A stretch of 64,000 nt of DNA from an uncultured Amylibacter sp. (GCA_947497475.1 CANMGS010000001.1:372001-436000); one strand, 5' to 3'. Numbered from the stretch's first letter, positions 27,271-37,672 are shown. The notes: generated by a model from the sequence alone, not told the origin. Made by a program: numbers and translations.

Positions 27271-28358
27271 GATGCACCTCCACCAACAGCAGCCAGAACA
27301 TCAGGGCGGATCACACCACCCACCGCAGGAATAGATCGCCCCTGCCCCAAAACTTGGGTCAGTGCATCATAGCGCCCACCTGTGGCAATGACATTTTCAC
27401 CGTCAAAGAAGCCGAATACAAAACCGTCGTAATATTCCATTGATGTCAGGCCAAAGTTTGCCTCAAACGGCAACGATTTAATATCAATGCCACTCGCAGC
27501 CAAAGCCGTCAGACGCATTTCTAAACAATCTACGGCGCGAGCAAAACCATTCAAACGGTCCTGAACGCCGCGCAATATTTTCAATGCCTCGGCAGCCGTT
27601 CCATTCAACGCCAACAATTCCTCGACAACAGCGAGTTCTTCAACGGGGATAGCAGCAGTAGCCGCATCCTCTTGCAAACTGTTCACACGCGCCAAAACTT
27701 CAGCTTCACTGCGCACACCCAAGAAAGGTTGCGCATCGGCCAAAACAGTCTCAGCATTTGAAGTGGCAACTTGATTCAACAATACAACACGCGACGGCAG
27801 ATTATCCGCCTTACCACTGTACCAATCTAACAATTGACGAAAACGAGCCGGGCGCCAAATCTGACGTTTCAAACGTTCCTTACGGCGGTCTGTTGTCGAC
27901 AGACCATCAATTGCAGCAGACAACAGGCCAATATCACCTGTCATTGTGCGCAACCCATATGGGCGCAAAATATTGTAAAACAACGCAAACACTTCTGCGT
28001 CTGACAACGCTGAATCGTTACGATCAAACAGCTCGTATCCAACTTGCAGGTATTCAGTCGCGCGCCCTTGCTTTGGCTCTTGCTTACGCCAAACAGGGCC
28101 ATTGTAGGTATACCGCGCAGGTTCCGCCCCATCATTCATATGCATCTGCACCACTGGCACAGTGAAATCTGGGCGCAACATTTGTTCACCGTTCACAGGG
28201 TCATCTGTCACATAAGCACGACCACGAATATCTTCGCCGTATAGATCCAGCAACACTTCCGCTGGCTGCAACGCAGGCGCTTCTACAGGTACAGCGCCTG
28301 CGTTCATAAACGCATTCGACAATTGCCCAGCTAAAGTTTTAATCGCAACAGGTGACAT
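27267..28358 (-). CDS. hisZ: ATP phosphoribosyltransferase regulatory subunit
   Basis: This 363-residue paralogue of histidyl-tRNA synthetase lacks the anticodon domain. Motif 2-like PARYTYNGPVWRKQEP and the late FANFGL- and GGRYDALTQVLG-type segments are visible. It activates short-form HisG and mediates histidine feedback. It overlaps hisG by 4 bases and shares one base with hisS, forming a tight hisS-hisZ-hisG unit. Confidence 0.94.
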   Translation of the reverse strand: MSPVAIKTLAGQLSNAFMNAGAVPVEAPALQPAEVLLDLYGEDIRGRAYVTDDPVNGEQMLRPDFTVPVVQMHMNDGAEPARYTYNGPVWRKQEPKQGRATEYLQVGYELFDRNDSALSDAEVFALFYNILRPYGLRTMTGDIGLLSAAIDGLSTTDRRKERLKRQIWRPARFRQLLDWYSGKADNLPSRVVLLNQVATSNAETVLADAQPFLGVRSEAEVLARVNSLQEDAATAAIPVEELAVVEELLALNGTAAEALKILRGVQDRLNGFARAVDCLEMRLTALAASGIDIKSLPFEANFGLTSMEYYDGFVFGFFDGENVIATGGRYDALTQVLGQGRSIPAVGGVIRPDVLAAVGGGAS

Positions 28359-29854
28359 TATTCGGCACTCTCCGCACGCGCAATCATCTTGCGCACTTCA
28401 GCAACCAGATCACCACGTTTGATTTCCATCTGCGCAGGTTGTGCTTTCCATTCTTCGGTTGTCTCAATATCAGCCGACAAACGTGCGCCCAGCGCCAAAT
28501 CTTTGATCTGCACAACACCGTTGGCTTTTTCGTCACCACCTTCGATCACAGCCACAGGGCTTTCGCGCTTATCTGCATATTTCAACTGATTGCCAAAGTT
28601 CTTTGGGTTGCCCAAATAAACTTCCGCACGAATACCTGCATTGCGCAATTCCGCAACCATCTCTTGATAATCACCCATACGGTCACGATCCATAACGGTC
28701 ACAACAACTGGCCCTTTGGAAACAGAGCCCATACGACCCTTTTCGCGAAGCGCTGCCAACAAACGATCCACACCGATGGAAACACCCGTTGCTGGCACTT
28801 CTTGGCCTGTGAACCGTTTCACCAAATCATCATAGCGGCCACCGCCAGAGACAGAACCGAACTGACGTTTGCGGCCTTTGGCATCCAAAATCTCAAACGT
28901 TAATTCAGCCTCATACACAGGGCCCGTGTAATACCCCAAGCCGCGCACAACAGATGGATCAATTTCCACCCGATCAGACCCATAGCCACCAGAGGCCATC
29001 AGATCGCCAATGGTTTCCAGCTCATTAATTCCGTCCAAGCCAATTTTCGAACCGCCAACCGCATTATGCAAATTTGCCAATGTGCCAGCAGCATCCGCTG
29101 CTTTGGATGTTAGAAACGCAATCACAGGTTCCGCTTGATCCGCAGACAGACCAACACCGTCGATATAAGCACCAGAAGCATCCAAACGCCCTTTGGTCAG
29201 CAACTCACGCACACCACTTTCGCCAACTTTGTCGAACTTATCGATCGTGCGCAAAACTGCATCGCGATCCGTACCTGCCTCTTCAGACAATCCCATGCTT
29301 TCCAAAACACCGTTCAGAACTTTGCGGTTGTTCACACGCACGATGTAATCACCACGCGGAATGCCTACATTTTCCAACGTGTCAGACAGCATCGAACAAA
29401 TCTCTGCATCCGCTGCAACAGACGCAGCACCCACTGTATCCGCATCACATTGATAGAACTGACGGAACCGACCAGGGCCTGGCTTTTCATTGCGCCAAAC
29501 AGGACCCATCGCATAACGGCGATATGGAGACGGCAGGTCATTGCGGAACTGCGCATAAACACGCGCCAAAGGCGCTGTCAGATCATAGCGCAGCGCCATC
29601 CAAGCGTCATCTTCGTCTTGCCATGCAAACACACCCGCATTTGGGCGTTCAACGTCTGGCAAAAAGCTGCCCAAAGCCTCTACTGTTTCCACAGCAGAAC
29701 TTTCCAATGCGTCAAACCCATAGCGATGATAAACCTCGGTAATCTGGGAAAGCATTGCTGAACGTTCAGCCACTTCCGCCCCAAAATAATCCCGAAAACC
29801 CTTAGGCGGTAACGCCTTTGGTCGTTGTGGTTTCTTTTTCTTATCTCTAGCCAT
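28358..29854 (-). CDS. hisS: Histidyl-tRNA synthetase
   Basis: This 498-residue class II aminoacyl-tRNA synthetase has motif 1 near the N-terminus ([18 protein letters not shown]), motif 2 [25 protein letters not shown], the HisS peptide [13 protein letters not shown], motif 3 [15 protein letters not shown], and an anticodon-binding C-terminus. It charges tRNA-His. The short lysine-rich N-terminal extension ([11 protein letters not shown]) is common in this group. Confidence 0.95.
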   Translation of the reverse strand: MARDKKKKPQRPKALPPKGFRDYFGAEVAERSAMLSQITEVYHRYGFDALESSAVETVEALGSFLPDVERPNAGVFAWQDEDDAWMALRYDLTAPLARVYAQFRNDLPSPYRRYAMGPVWRNEKPGPGRFRQFYQCDADTVGAASVAADAEICSMLSDTLENVGIPRGDYIVRVNNRKVLNGVLESMGLSEEAGTDRDAVLRTIDKFDKVGESGVRELLTKGRLDASGAYIDGVGLSADQAEPVIAFLTSKAADAAGTLANLHNAVGGSKIGLDGINELETIGDLMASGGYGSDRVEIDPSVVRGLGYYTGPVYEAELTFEILDAKGRKRQFGSVSGGGRYDDLVKRFTGQEVPATGVSIGVDRLLAALREKGRMGSVSKGPVVVTVMDRDRMGDYQEMVAELRNAGIRAEVYLGNPKNFGNQLKYADKRESPVAVIEGGDEKANGVVQIKDLALGARLSADIETTEEWKAQPAQMEIKRGDLVAEVRKMIARAESAE

Positions 29855-29926
29855 CGCTTTAGGCTCCTTTACTTAAGGCTCATCTAACGGATTGCACCTC
29901 AAGGGGCAAGTTTGTAAGACAGATGT

Positions 29927-30139
29927 ATGAACGATAATGACCGCATAACCGAATTGGAAATCCAACTGGCCCACGCAACCCGCTTGGCAGAGGAATTGTC
30001 CGATATTGTCGCAGAGCAAACTAAGCGCCTTGAATTGGCCGAGCGCCGTATCCAAATGTTAATGGAGCGCGCCGCCGAACAAGAAGCACAATCCTTGTCT
30101 GGCGAAGTCGTCGGAAATCAACCACCACCCCATTGGTAG
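29927..30139 (+). CDS. slyX: SlyX family protein
   Basis: This 70-residue coiled-coil protein has the SlyX pattern: RITELEIQLAHATRLAEELSD, a heptad-rich middle (EQTKRLELAERRIQML), and a Pro-rich end (NQPPPHW). The cellular role of SlyX is not established. It stands divergent to hisS, ahead of the peroxidase-related gene. Confidence 0.9.
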   Translation: MNDNDRITELEIQLAHATRLAEELSDIVAEQTKRLELAERRIQMLMERAAEQEAQSLSGEVVGNQPPPHW

Positions 30140-30157
30140 AACAGGATTAGGATAGAT

Positions 30158-30730
30158 ATGACACCCCCCATCAGCCGCTTCCCCGTCCCAGAACTTGCAG
30201 ATATGCCTGACGATATCCGTGAACGTATTTTGGCTGTACAGGAAAAAGCGGGGTTTGTTCCAAATGTATTCCTGACATTCGCGCATCGCCCCGATGAATT
30301 CCGTGCCTTTTTCGCCTATCACGACGCACTGATGGAAAAAGAAGGCGGGTTAACACAAGCTGAACGTGAAATGATCATTGTGGCGACTTCCAACGAAAAC
30401 GGCTGCCTCTACTGCGTCATCGCCCACGGTGCCGTATTACGTATCCGCGCTAAGAATGCCTTGATCGCCGACCAAGTGGCAGTGAACTACCGCAAGGCAG
30501 ATATCACCGACCGCCAAAAAGCCATGCTGGATTTCGCAATGAAAGTTTGCACAAACAGTGCAGCTATTGGTCGTGAAGATTACGAAACATTGCATGCACA
30601 TGGATTTACGGACCAAGACGCATGGGACATCGGTGCGATCACTGCTTTCTTTGGCCTATCCAACCGCATGGTCAATGTCACGGGTATGCGCCCAAATGAT
30701 GAGTTTTTCGGTATGGCGCGCGACATCTAA
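30158..30730 (+). CDS. AhpD-like peroxidase-related enzyme
   Basis: This 190-residue alkylhydroperoxidase-D/CMD-fold protein has the paired cysteines CLYCVIAHGA (Cys-x2-Cys-x3-His) near residue 84, typical of the uncharacterised peroxidase-related family. It may detoxify hydroperoxides; the physiological substrate is unknown. It starts 18 bases after slyX and is probably co-transcribed. Confidence 0.9.
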   Translation: MTPPISRFPVPELADMPDDIRERILAVQEKAGFVPNVFLTFAHRPDEFRAFFAYHDALMEKEGGLTQAEREMIIVATSNENGCLYCVIAHGAVLRIRAKNALIADQVAVNYRKADITDRQKAMLDFAMKVCTNSAAIGREDYETLHAHGFTDQDAWDIGAITAFFGLSNRMVNVTGMRPNDEFFGMARDI

Positions 30731-31011
30731 GCCCCTCAGCGTACGCTAGCCTAAGACATCCTAAACCCTTTGCGTTGTATAACAGCCCTGCTAGCAAAAG
30801 TGGTTCACGGGTTTTCAAAGGATGTGTGACGGCATCGAATGTGAAAACCACCGAAACAACGTTCCATTAGGTGCAGGATTAACAACCCTGTTCGGCTCAT
30901 ATATCCACAAACGGTGGCGCCACCTTTTCAAACTGACATACCCTAACAACCTTACTGCATAAGGACAGCAGCGAGGTTATTACCCATACCCTAAGATAAT
31001 ATAAGTGGGAT
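30731..31011. other. Structured intergenic region, possible small RNA
   Basis: This 281-base gap has no ORF but much secondary structure. GAAAACCACCG (about 30842-30852) can pair with CGGTGG near 30912-30917 and the downstream TTTTC, enclosing a CAGG...CCTG arm. GGTGGCGCCACC at 30913-30924 is a perfect palindrome. AACCT-TA-CTGC pairs with GCAG-CG-AGGTT at 30948-30978. CATACCCTAA occurs twice (30937-30946 and 30985-30994). The pattern suits a stable small RNA such as 6S-like RNA, on either strand. I cannot match it to a named family. Confidence 0.35.
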
Positions 31012-31020
31012 TTATCCCAC
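31005..31020 (-). terminator. Hairpin over the stop codon of the thioesterase gene
   Basis: GTGGGAT-TT-ATCCCAC is a perfect dyad that includes the stop codon of the dnaE-thioesterase transcript. On the minus strand it is followed by TTATATTATCTT. It is a plausible terminator with an unusually tight loop. Confidence 0.5.
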
Positions 31021-31467
31021 TACATCACTGCGCCCAGTGACTGCCATCATTGTTGCTGTCATCGTCGCAATTAACTTCTCAGAGCCATCCTTCACGGCAT
31101 AAGCGCGGCTTTCCGTAAATGTCAGCGTGCGGCCAGGCTTTAAAACCTCACCGCGGAAAATGAAACGCTCGCCATCTGCTGGTGCCAAAAGGCTGGTTTT
31201 GAATTCAGCGGTCAGTACAGCCGCATCGTCCGCCATTAAAGAATATGCGGCATAGCCAGCGGCACTGTCCAATGCCGTGGTGATCACACCCGCATGGACG
31301 AACCCGTGTTGCTGGGTGGTTTTCCGATCATAAAGCATCGATAAATCAACACGTCCAGCCGCAACATGATCTAATGTAATGCCCAACGTTTCCATCGCAA
31401 TTTGACGGGCAAAACTGTCACGCACACGTTGGCCATAATTTGCTGATCTTGGCTTAAAATCGGCCAT
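31012..31467 (-). CDS. PaaI family thioesterase
   Basis: This 151-residue hot-dog-fold protein carries the thioesterase motif (HGFVHAGVITTALDSAAGYAAYS, with Asp as likely catalytic base) and the KTSLLAPADGERF strand. It probably hydrolyses an acyl-CoA. It follows dnaE by 3 bases on the minus strand. The substrate is unknown. Confidence 0.9.
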   Translation of the reverse strand: MADFKPRSANYGQRVRDSFARQIAMETLGITLDHVAAGRVDLSMLYDRKTTQQHGFVHAGVITTALDSAAGYAAYSLMADDAAVLTAEFKTSLLAPADGERFIFRGEVLKPGRTLTFTESRAYAVKDGSEKLIATMTATMMAVTGRSDVVG

Positions 31468-31470
31468 CCA

Positions 31471-34400
31471 TCAAAATTCCTCGACCATCTGGACACCCTG
31501 AATATGTTTCAAGGCACCTTTCACCTGCGGGTTCAACGGGTATTCATTGGGCAGTGCCATTTCGACCTCTCCTGGCAATTCAGGATGGGTCAAAACCAGA
31601 TGTACAGGTCCGCGCCCGCGTGGGCCAGCATCTTTGGACACTTCGATCAGGCGTGTGGCGATGGAATCCACTGCTTTTTCGTCATTCACGAAAATCTTTA
31701 AACCCATCGCAGCGGCATCTGCCACAGCACCATCAACAGGTTGCACAGCTTGGGCCAGCAACTTCAATTGATCCGCTTCCATATCGGCCTTTACCGACAG
31801 CACAACGTTTTGCCCTGGTTCCAACAGATCACGGAATTTCTCCAATGTATCCGAAAACACCGTAACCTCATAAAGCCCAGTCGTGTCAGACAATTGCACA
31901 AAGGCAAAGCGATTACCACGTGCCGATTTTCGTTCCTGTTTCCCAGCAACAGAACCCGCAATTTTTGCAACCACAGTCCCACCAGATGCTTTTTGTTCCA
32001 GTTCTGCCAAAGTCAAAACCTGCTTGCGCTTCAACGCGCCAACATAATCATCCAGCGGGTGCCCAGACAGGTAGAAGCCAACAGCCGTATGCTCCTGACG
32101 CAACCGTTCCGTTGGCAACCAATCCTCTGGCATTGGCAAACGCGGTGCAGGCAATGCCTCGCCCGCATCGCCAAACAAGCCACCTTGGGCAGAGTTGCGA
32201 TCCTCATGTGTGGCGGCAGAATAGGCCACTAATTGATCGACACTTTCCAAACATTTGCGTCGATTGCCATCCAACAAATCAAAGCCACCTGCACGCGCCA
32301 GCATTTCCATCGGGCGCTTACCGACACGTTTCAAATCAACGCGGCGTGCGAAATCAAAGAGGTCAGAGAATTCACCGCCCTCTGCACGGGCATCCGTGAT
32401 CAAACGCATGGCTTCAGCACCAACATTCTTCAAACCACCCAGCGCATAGGCGATTTTTCCATCGACCACACTGAACAAAGCCTGCCCGCGGTTCACACAT
32501 GGCGGGATCACTTCAATGTCTAGACGTTTCACCTCTTGGTGGAACACATTCAACTTATCGGTCAGATGCAAGTCACAATTCATCGCCGCTGCCATGAATT
32601 CCACAGGGTGGTTCGCTTTCAGCCAACCTGTTTGATAAGATACAACCGCATAGGCCGCCGCGTGAGATTTGTTGAAACCATAGTTCGCGAATTTATCCAG
32701 AAGGTTCCAAACCTCCATCGCTTTTTTCTTATCAACGCCGTTCTTAGCAGAGCCTTCAAGGAACTTCGGGCGTTCCTCATCCATCGCTTCTTGGATTTTC
32801 TTACCCATAGCACGGCGCAAGAGATCAGCCCCACCAAGCGAGTAGCCCGCCATTTCCTGTGCGATCTGCATCACCTGTTCCTGATAGACAATAATGCCCT
32901 GCGTTTCGTCCAAAAGATGGTCGATAGAGGGGTGCAGTAATTCCCGTTCTGCCCGTCCGTTTTTCACATCACAAAACATCGGAATGTTTTCCATTGGGCC
33001 CGGACGATACAGTGCCACAAGCGCAACAATATCTTCAATACAGGTTGGTTTCATGCGCCGCAGCGCATCCATCATGCCCGAACTTTCCACCTGAAAAACA
33101 GCCACGGTTTTAGCAGAGGCATAGAGATCATAGGTGGCTTTATCTTCCAGATCGATCGCACCGATATCAATATCAATGCCGCGCTCTTTGATCATATCAA
33201 CGGCGCCTTGGATCACGGTCAGGGTTTTCAAACCCAAGAAGTCAAATTTTACCAAGCCCGCTTGTTCAACCCACTTCATGTTGAACTGGGTTGCAGGCAT
33301 ATCCGAACGCGGGTCTTTATATAGGGCTACCAATTCATCCAGTGGACGGTCACCGATTACAACACCCGCCGCGTGCGTGGACGCATTCCGCAACAAACCT
33401 TCTAGTTTTTCGGCAAAACCCAACATGCGGTCGACGATCTCTTCAGCATTCGCCTCTTCGCGCAAACGCGGTTCATCCGCCAAGGCTTTGGTGATGGAAA
33501 CAGGTTTCACACCCTCAACAGGGATCAGCTTTGATAAGCGATCCACCTGCCCGTATGGCATTTGCAAAACACGCCCGACATCGCGCACAGCCGCTTTAGA
33601 CAACAACGCACCAAAGGTAATGATTTGTGCAACTTTATCGCGCCCATATTTCTCCTGAACGTATTGAATAACCTCTTCGCGACGATCCATGCAAAAGTCG
33701 ATATCGAAATCGGGCATGGACACACGTTCGGGGTTCAAGAACCGCTCAAACAGCAATGAATAGCGCAGTGGGTCAAGGTCAGTAATGGTCAACGCATAGG
33801 CCACAAGGGAGCCCGCACCAGACCCACGACCAGGTCCTACAGGAATATCATTTTCCTTTGCCCAATAGATAAAGTCAGCAACGATCAAAAAATAGCCAGG
33901 GAACCCCATACCTTCAATAATATCCAGCTCGAAATCCAACCGTTTTTGATATTCTTCAACAGTCGTCGCATGCGGGATAACAGCCAAACGCGCCTTTAAG
34001 CCCTCATTCGCCTGACGGCGTAATTCTTCAACTTCGTCATCCGCAAACTTTGGCAGGATCGGATCACGCAAATAGGCTTTGAACGCGCACCGTTTGGCAA
34101 TCTCTATCGTATTCTCAACCGCTTCTGGCAAATCCGCAAACAGTTTCACCATCTCATCTTGCGATTTAAAATAATGCTCGGGCGTCAAACGGCGGCGATC
34201 ATTTTGCTGATCCACATACGCCCCATCTGAAATACAGATCAGCGCATCATGCGCCTCGTACATGTCCTTTTCAGGGAAATAGACATCGTTCGTTGCCACC
34301 AATGGCAAATCCAAATCATAGGCCAGTGTAACCATCGGCCCTTCGGTCAATTCCTCAACAGGCGTGCGTGGGTGATCGCCATCTGGGTGGCGCTGTAATT

Positions 34401-34923
34401 CGATATAGAACCGATCAGGGTAAATTCCCGCCAAACGCTCCACCAAAGCCCGTGCTTTTTCTGATTGTCCATCTTGGATCAGTTGACCAAGCGGCCCCAA
34501 TGAACCACCAGACAAACAAATCAAACCATCCGAATATTGTGCCAGTTGGTCCAATGTTACATGAGGTAGCGCATCACCAGATTCCAAAAACGTACATGAA
34601 TTCAGCTTCATCAGGTTCATATAACCCGCTTCGGATTGTGCTAATAAAACGATCGACTTGGCATCTGGCGTTTTTTCACCTGGGCGCGATGCAGGTGCAT
34701 AGCTTAGGTCAAACTGACACCCGATAATGGGCTGCACACCAGATTTCTTTGCGGTTTCGGAAAACTCCAATGCGCCAAACAGGTTGTTTGTGTCTGTCAC
34801 AGCAACTGCGGGCATATCTCCCTTAACACACATATCAGGGAGTTTTTTCAGCTGAATAGCCCCTTCTAACAGGGAATATGCTGTGTGGACGCGCAGATGA
34901 ATGAATCGGGGATTATTGCTCAT
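31471..34923 (-). CDS. dnaE: DNA polymerase III alpha subunit
   Basis: This 1150-residue replicative polymerase has an N-terminal PHP domain (FIHLRVHTAYSLLEGA), the polymerase palm with catalytic aspartates in MPDFDIDFCMDRR, the GPGRGSGAGSLVAYAL segment, the finger region YRPGPMENIPMF and NKSHAAAYAVVSYQT, and C-terminal tandem HhH and OB domains. It extends DNA in the Pol III holoenzyme. Length and domain order are normal. Confidence 0.97.
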   Translation of the reverse strand: MSNNPRFIHLRVHTAYSLLEGAIQLKKLPDMCVKGDMPAVAVTDTNNLFGALEFSETAKKSGVQPIIGCQFDLSYAPASRPGEKTPDAKSIVLLAQSEAGYMNLMKLNSCTFLESGDALPHVTLDQLAQYSDGLICLSGGSLGPLGQLIQDGQSEKARALVERLAGIYPDRFYIELQRHPDGDHPRTPVEELTEGPMVTLAYDLDLPLVATNDVYFPEKDMYEAHDALICISDGAYVDQQNDRRRLTPEHYFKSQDEMVKLFADLPEAVENTIEIAKRCAFKAYLRDPILPKFADDEVEELRRQANEGLKARLAVIPHATTVEEYQKRLDFELDIIEGMGFPGYFLIVADFIYWAKENDIPVGPGRGSGAGSLVAYALTITDLDPLRYSLLFERFLNPERVSMPDFDIDFCMDRREEVIQYVQEKYGRDKVAQIITFGALLSKAAVRDVGRVLQMPYGQVDRLSKLIPVEGVKPVSITKALADEPRLREEANAEEIVDRMLGFAEKLEGLLRNASTHAAGVVIGDRPLDELVALYKDPRSDMPATQFNMKWVEQAGLVKFDFLGLKTLTVIQGAVDMIKERGIDIDIGAIDLEDKATYDLYASAKTVAVFQVESSGMMDALRRMKPTCIEDIVALVALYRPGPMENIPMFCDVKNGRAERELLHPSIDHLLDETQGIIVYQEQVMQIAQEMAGYSLGGADLLRRAMGKKIQEAMDEERPKFLEGSAKNGVDKKKAMEVWNLLDKFANYGFNKSHAAAYAVVSYQTGWLKANHPVEFMAAAMNCDLHLTDKLNVFHQEVKRLDIEVIPPCVNRGQALFSVVDGKIAYALGGLKNVGAEAMRLITDARAEGGEFSDLFDFARRVDLKRVGKRPMEMLARAGGFDLLDGNRRKCLESVDQLVAYSAATHEDRNSAQGGLFGDAGEALPAPRLPMPEDWLPTERLRQEHTAVGFYLSGHPLDDYVGALKRKQVLTLAELEQKASGGTVVAKIAGSVAGKQERKSARGNRFAFVQLSDTTGLYEVTVFSDTLEKFRDLLEPGQNVVLSVKADMEADQLKLLAQAVQPVDGAVADAAAMGLKIFVNDEKAVDSIATRLIEVSKDAGPRGRGPVHLVLTHPELPGEVEMALPNEYPLNPQVKGALKHIQGVQMVEEF

Positions 34924-35060
34924 TCCCGAACACTATAGCAGCTTTGAATTTAGGGAAAGCGGTTGCAAAATTTATCTTACCGTTTAAATCTATTTTATAC
35001 GTTACCCGTATAAAACCAATAAACACTGGGTAGCAGCCAAACAGGGGGCTTAATTAATAG

Positions 35061-35843
35061 ATGACATGTCTGTTCACAAAAATATTTGGCGAACGCAATA
35101 CCGGCGCCACATATCTTAGCAAATTGGTCGACAAGAACTTTGCCACTGACAATTTACGCGGTGACTTTGGTGTTGATCGTCGTGTCATGCGTTTGGTTCT
35201 ACAAACGTACAAGCCAAAAGAACGCCCGTTTCACAACAACCGTCTGCAAGACGAATACCACGAACGTATTTTATATTCCGACTTTGGTTTAAAACATGCG
35301 GCCCCGCCCATTGATGTGATTCGCGCAGCGCCACATTCACAAAGCACGCTGTTTTTGTTGATCACAAAACATCCTGTACACTTCTTAACCTCTTTACATG
35401 CCCGTCCAGAAAACCCGCTTTTATCAAGTGATGAGATTTCTTTTGAAAAATTCCTAATGTCCGAATGGCCTGTATCAGAGCGCGATAATATTGGCGAAGA
35501 AGATTTGGAAAGTCCGATGGAGCTTTGGAACAGCAAAATGCGCGAATATCTACGGGTGATGGAAGTGGCCGACAATGTTCTGCACATACGATACGAGGAT
35601 ATCCTATCTGACTTTGAAGGCCAGATGGATCACATTGCTGATTACATTCCGAAAATCACAAACGGGTATGGCAATATTCGCAGATCAGTGAAAGCCAAAG
35701 ACAACATGCGGTTTGAAGATTACCAACGCCGTTACAAATATCACAAACTAAAAACCGACCAAAAGAAACGTGATTTGGAATATATTTACCGCAAAATCGA
35801 TGATGAGTTGATGGATGCGCTTGGATACCGCGACGTGATGTAA
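35061..35843 (+). CDS. Sulfotransferase-like protein
   Basis: This 260-residue protein starts with a P-loop-like FGERNTGATYLSKLVDKNF that resembles the PAPS 5'-phosphosulfate loop (GxRxTGTxYL). ITKHPVHFLTSLH resembles the RNP-type 3'-phosphate motif, and VLHIRYEDILSDF is the family YEDL motif. It probably transfers sulfate to a surface glycan, but the acceptor is unknown. It is a single gene divergent from dnaE and convergent with the MFS gene (1-base gap). Confidence 0.75.
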   Translation: MTCLFTKIFGERNTGATYLSKLVDKNFATDNLRGDFGVDRRVMRLVLQTYKPKERPFHNNRLQDEYHERILYSDFGLKHAAPPIDVIRAAPHSQSTLFLLITKHPVHFLTSLHARPENPLLSSDEISFEKFLMSEWPVSERDNIGEEDLESPMELWNSKMREYLRVMEVADNVLHIRYEDILSDFEGQMDHIADYIPKITNGYGNIRRSVKAKDNMRFEDYQRRYKYHKLKTDQKKRDLEYIYRKIDDELMDALGYRDVM

Positions 35844-35844
35844 C

Positions 35845-37098
35845 CTAAGCTGGCAGCGTTTTTAGGTGCCGCATATATGCAAGCACCAACACGGCTAAAG
35901 CACCCGCTTCTAATATCCCTGCAAAATAATAAGGGGCGGCTGGTAAATATATCGGCGCGCTTTCAGCTGTGAAATAGCCGAACAACCCAGTCATCACCAA
36001 CGGGCTCATAATGGATGCAATCGCCGCGACCCCTGTCATGACACCTTGCAATTCACCCTGCTCACTATCACTCACGGCTTTAGACGTTACACTTTGCAAA
36101 GCGGGGTTATTGACCATGCCCAGACATGTAACTGGCATAAGCGCGTAAACCATCCATCCCTGCCAAGCCCCTGCGAAACATATGTACGATACTGTCGCAA
36201 TCGTCATACCAAAAATCATCGTACGCCATTCACCCAAACGCGGCACAATCATGCGAATGATACCGCCTTGGACAACGGCCATACCAATCCCGAAACAGGA
36301 AAGCGAAATACCCACATCCCACGCCGTCCATGCAAATTTTTCCTGCGTGTAATAGGCCCAAGTCGTTGGGTAGACGAAAAACGCGATTTGATGGATGAAA
36401 TAGACGATCAGCAACAATCCAAGACCGGGTAACGATCCGATATATTGCAGTGCGCGAAACGGATTCATGCGGCGCCATTCCAAAGGGCGCCTGATTTTAT
36501 CAGTAACCGTTTCTGGTACGATGAAATACCCAAAGATCAGATTGGCCGTGGCCAAAACAGCAGCCGCATAGAACGGTGCGCGCGATCCAAACTCGCTTAA
36601 CAAGCCACCCATCATTGGCCCCAAAACAAAGCCAATACCAAAGGCAGCGCCAAGCAAGCCAAAGTTAGATGACTTTTCTTCTGGTGTCGAAATATCCGCC
36701 ATATATGCCGCCGCTGTTGATTGCGTTGCGGATGCAACACCGCCAATAAGCCGCCCAAGCAAAAGAACCCAAATAGACTGTGTTAACCCCATAATCACAT
36801 AGTCCACAGCCATTACGAACAGTGACAGCAGCAAAACTGGTCTGCGCCCATAACGATCTGACAAGTTTCCAATGGCAGCGCCAAACAGGAATTGCATCAC
36901 AGCAAATGACGAACTTAAAACCCCGCCCCATATCGCCGCTTCTGATAATTCAGCGCCCAACAATTCGCGGATCAAATCTGGGGTGACAGGCATAATCAAA
37001 CCGATGCCCATGGCATCGATCACAACCGTCATCAACAAAAATAAGATCGCAAGTTTTTTATTCAAAGTGGAACCCAATGTGGCAAAATATACTGCCAC
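35845..37098 (-). CDS. MFS drug transporter, TetA-like
   Basis: This 417-residue protein has about 12 transmembrane helices. It has the MFS motif A GNLSDRYGRRPVLLLSLF between helices 2 and 3, IDAMGIGLIMPVTPDLI in helix 1, and GLLGAAFGIGFVLGPMMGG in helix 5, as in TCR/Tet-type exporters. It probably exports a small hydrophobic compound with protons. The start is GTG at 37098 or a later in-frame TTG at 37065. It is not a proven resistance gene. Confidence 0.9.
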   Translation of the reverse strand: MAVYFATLGSTLNKKLAILFLLMTVVIDAMGIGLIMPVTPDLIRELLGAELSEAAIWGGVLSSSFAVMQFLFGAAIGNLSDRYGRRPVLLLSLFVMAVDYVIMGLTQSIWVLLLGRLIGGVASATQSTAAAYMADISTPEEKSSNFGLLGAAFGIGFVLGPMMGGLLSEFGSRAPFYAAAVLATANLIFGYFIVPETVTDKIRRPLEWRRMNPFRALQYIGSLPGLGLLLIVYFIHQIAFFVYPTTWAYYTQEKFAWTAWDVGISLSCFGIGMAVVQGGIIRMIVPRLGEWRTMIFGMTIATVSYICFAGAWQGWMVYALMPVTCLGMVNNPALQSVTSKAVSDSEQGELQGVMTGVAAIASIMSPLVMTGLFGYFTAESAPIYLPAAPYYFAGILEAGALAVLVLAYMRHLKTLPA

Positions 37099-37171
37099 TC
37101 AACACCAGAGCGCAGATATAAACAACCCATTCCGCTGGGTCATTACATTTGTCATCAGCTCTAATAATTAA

Positions 37172-37618
37172 TTAACCGAATAGATCTCTTTCCCACCAAC
37201 TATTAAATTTATCTTCGCGAAAAATAATAATCTGGTCACCTTTTTGCAGATTGGAAAAATCGCTTTCAACCCCAGATAAACTTCTACCCTCATATCCATC
37301 TGTATCTTGCCACATTAGATATAGACGTTGCTCGGAATCTGAATCTGTCAGCCGTTTATATATTCCCAGAACTATAGCTTCTCGGCGCACTCCACTATTA
37401 AGTGCACTTAATGCTTTACCAACTCTGAGAAATATAAACCAAAAACCAATAATCAATATCAGTACAAACAATATTGAAAAACGGCCAGCATTATAGCGTA
37501 CTATAGCATCAGAACTGAAAAACCATGTCCCAAGGGCAATTAAGTTAGCCAGAACCGCAAACAGAACAAGGTTGCCTCCTAACCTCCTGAACAATTCAAT
37601 TTTTTGTACAAAATTCAT
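37172..37618 (-). CDS. Hypothetical membrane protein
   Basis: This 148-residue protein has two N-terminal hydrophobic segments (about 14-35 and 46-65). A soluble beta-rich C-terminus follows (YLMWQDTDGYEGRS, GDQIIIFREDKFNSWWERDLFG), reminiscent of DUF3592-type proteins. I do not recognise it firmly. It is upstream of the MFS gene in the same direction (73-base gap). Confidence 0.65.
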   Translation of the reverse strand: MNFVQKIELFRRLGGNLVLFAVLANLIALGTWFFSSDAIVRYNAGRFSILFVLILIIGFWFIFLRVGKALSALNSGVRREAIVLGIYKRLTDSDSEQRLYLMWQDTDGYEGRSLSGVESDFSNLQKGDQIIIFREDKFNSWWERDLFG

Positions 37619-37672
37619 ATCTATAATCTACATTATGAGTATCACGGTTGTAAGACGCATTTACTCGCAGAC

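Noticed and set aside
29074-29761. Long plus-strand frames of 222 and 208 residues opposite hisS
   Set aside because: They are antisense to a clear histidyl-tRNA synthetase, have odd His/Cys/Gln-rich composition and no ribosome-binding site or family resemblance.
31741-32940. Several plus-strand frames of 96-163 residues opposite dnaE
   Set aside because: Shadows of the well-conserved polymerase gene; no independent coding signal.
35845-37098. Tetracycline resistance gene
   Set aside because: Only the general TetA-like MFS fold is visible; there is no TetR regulator beside it, so a resistance role is not supported.
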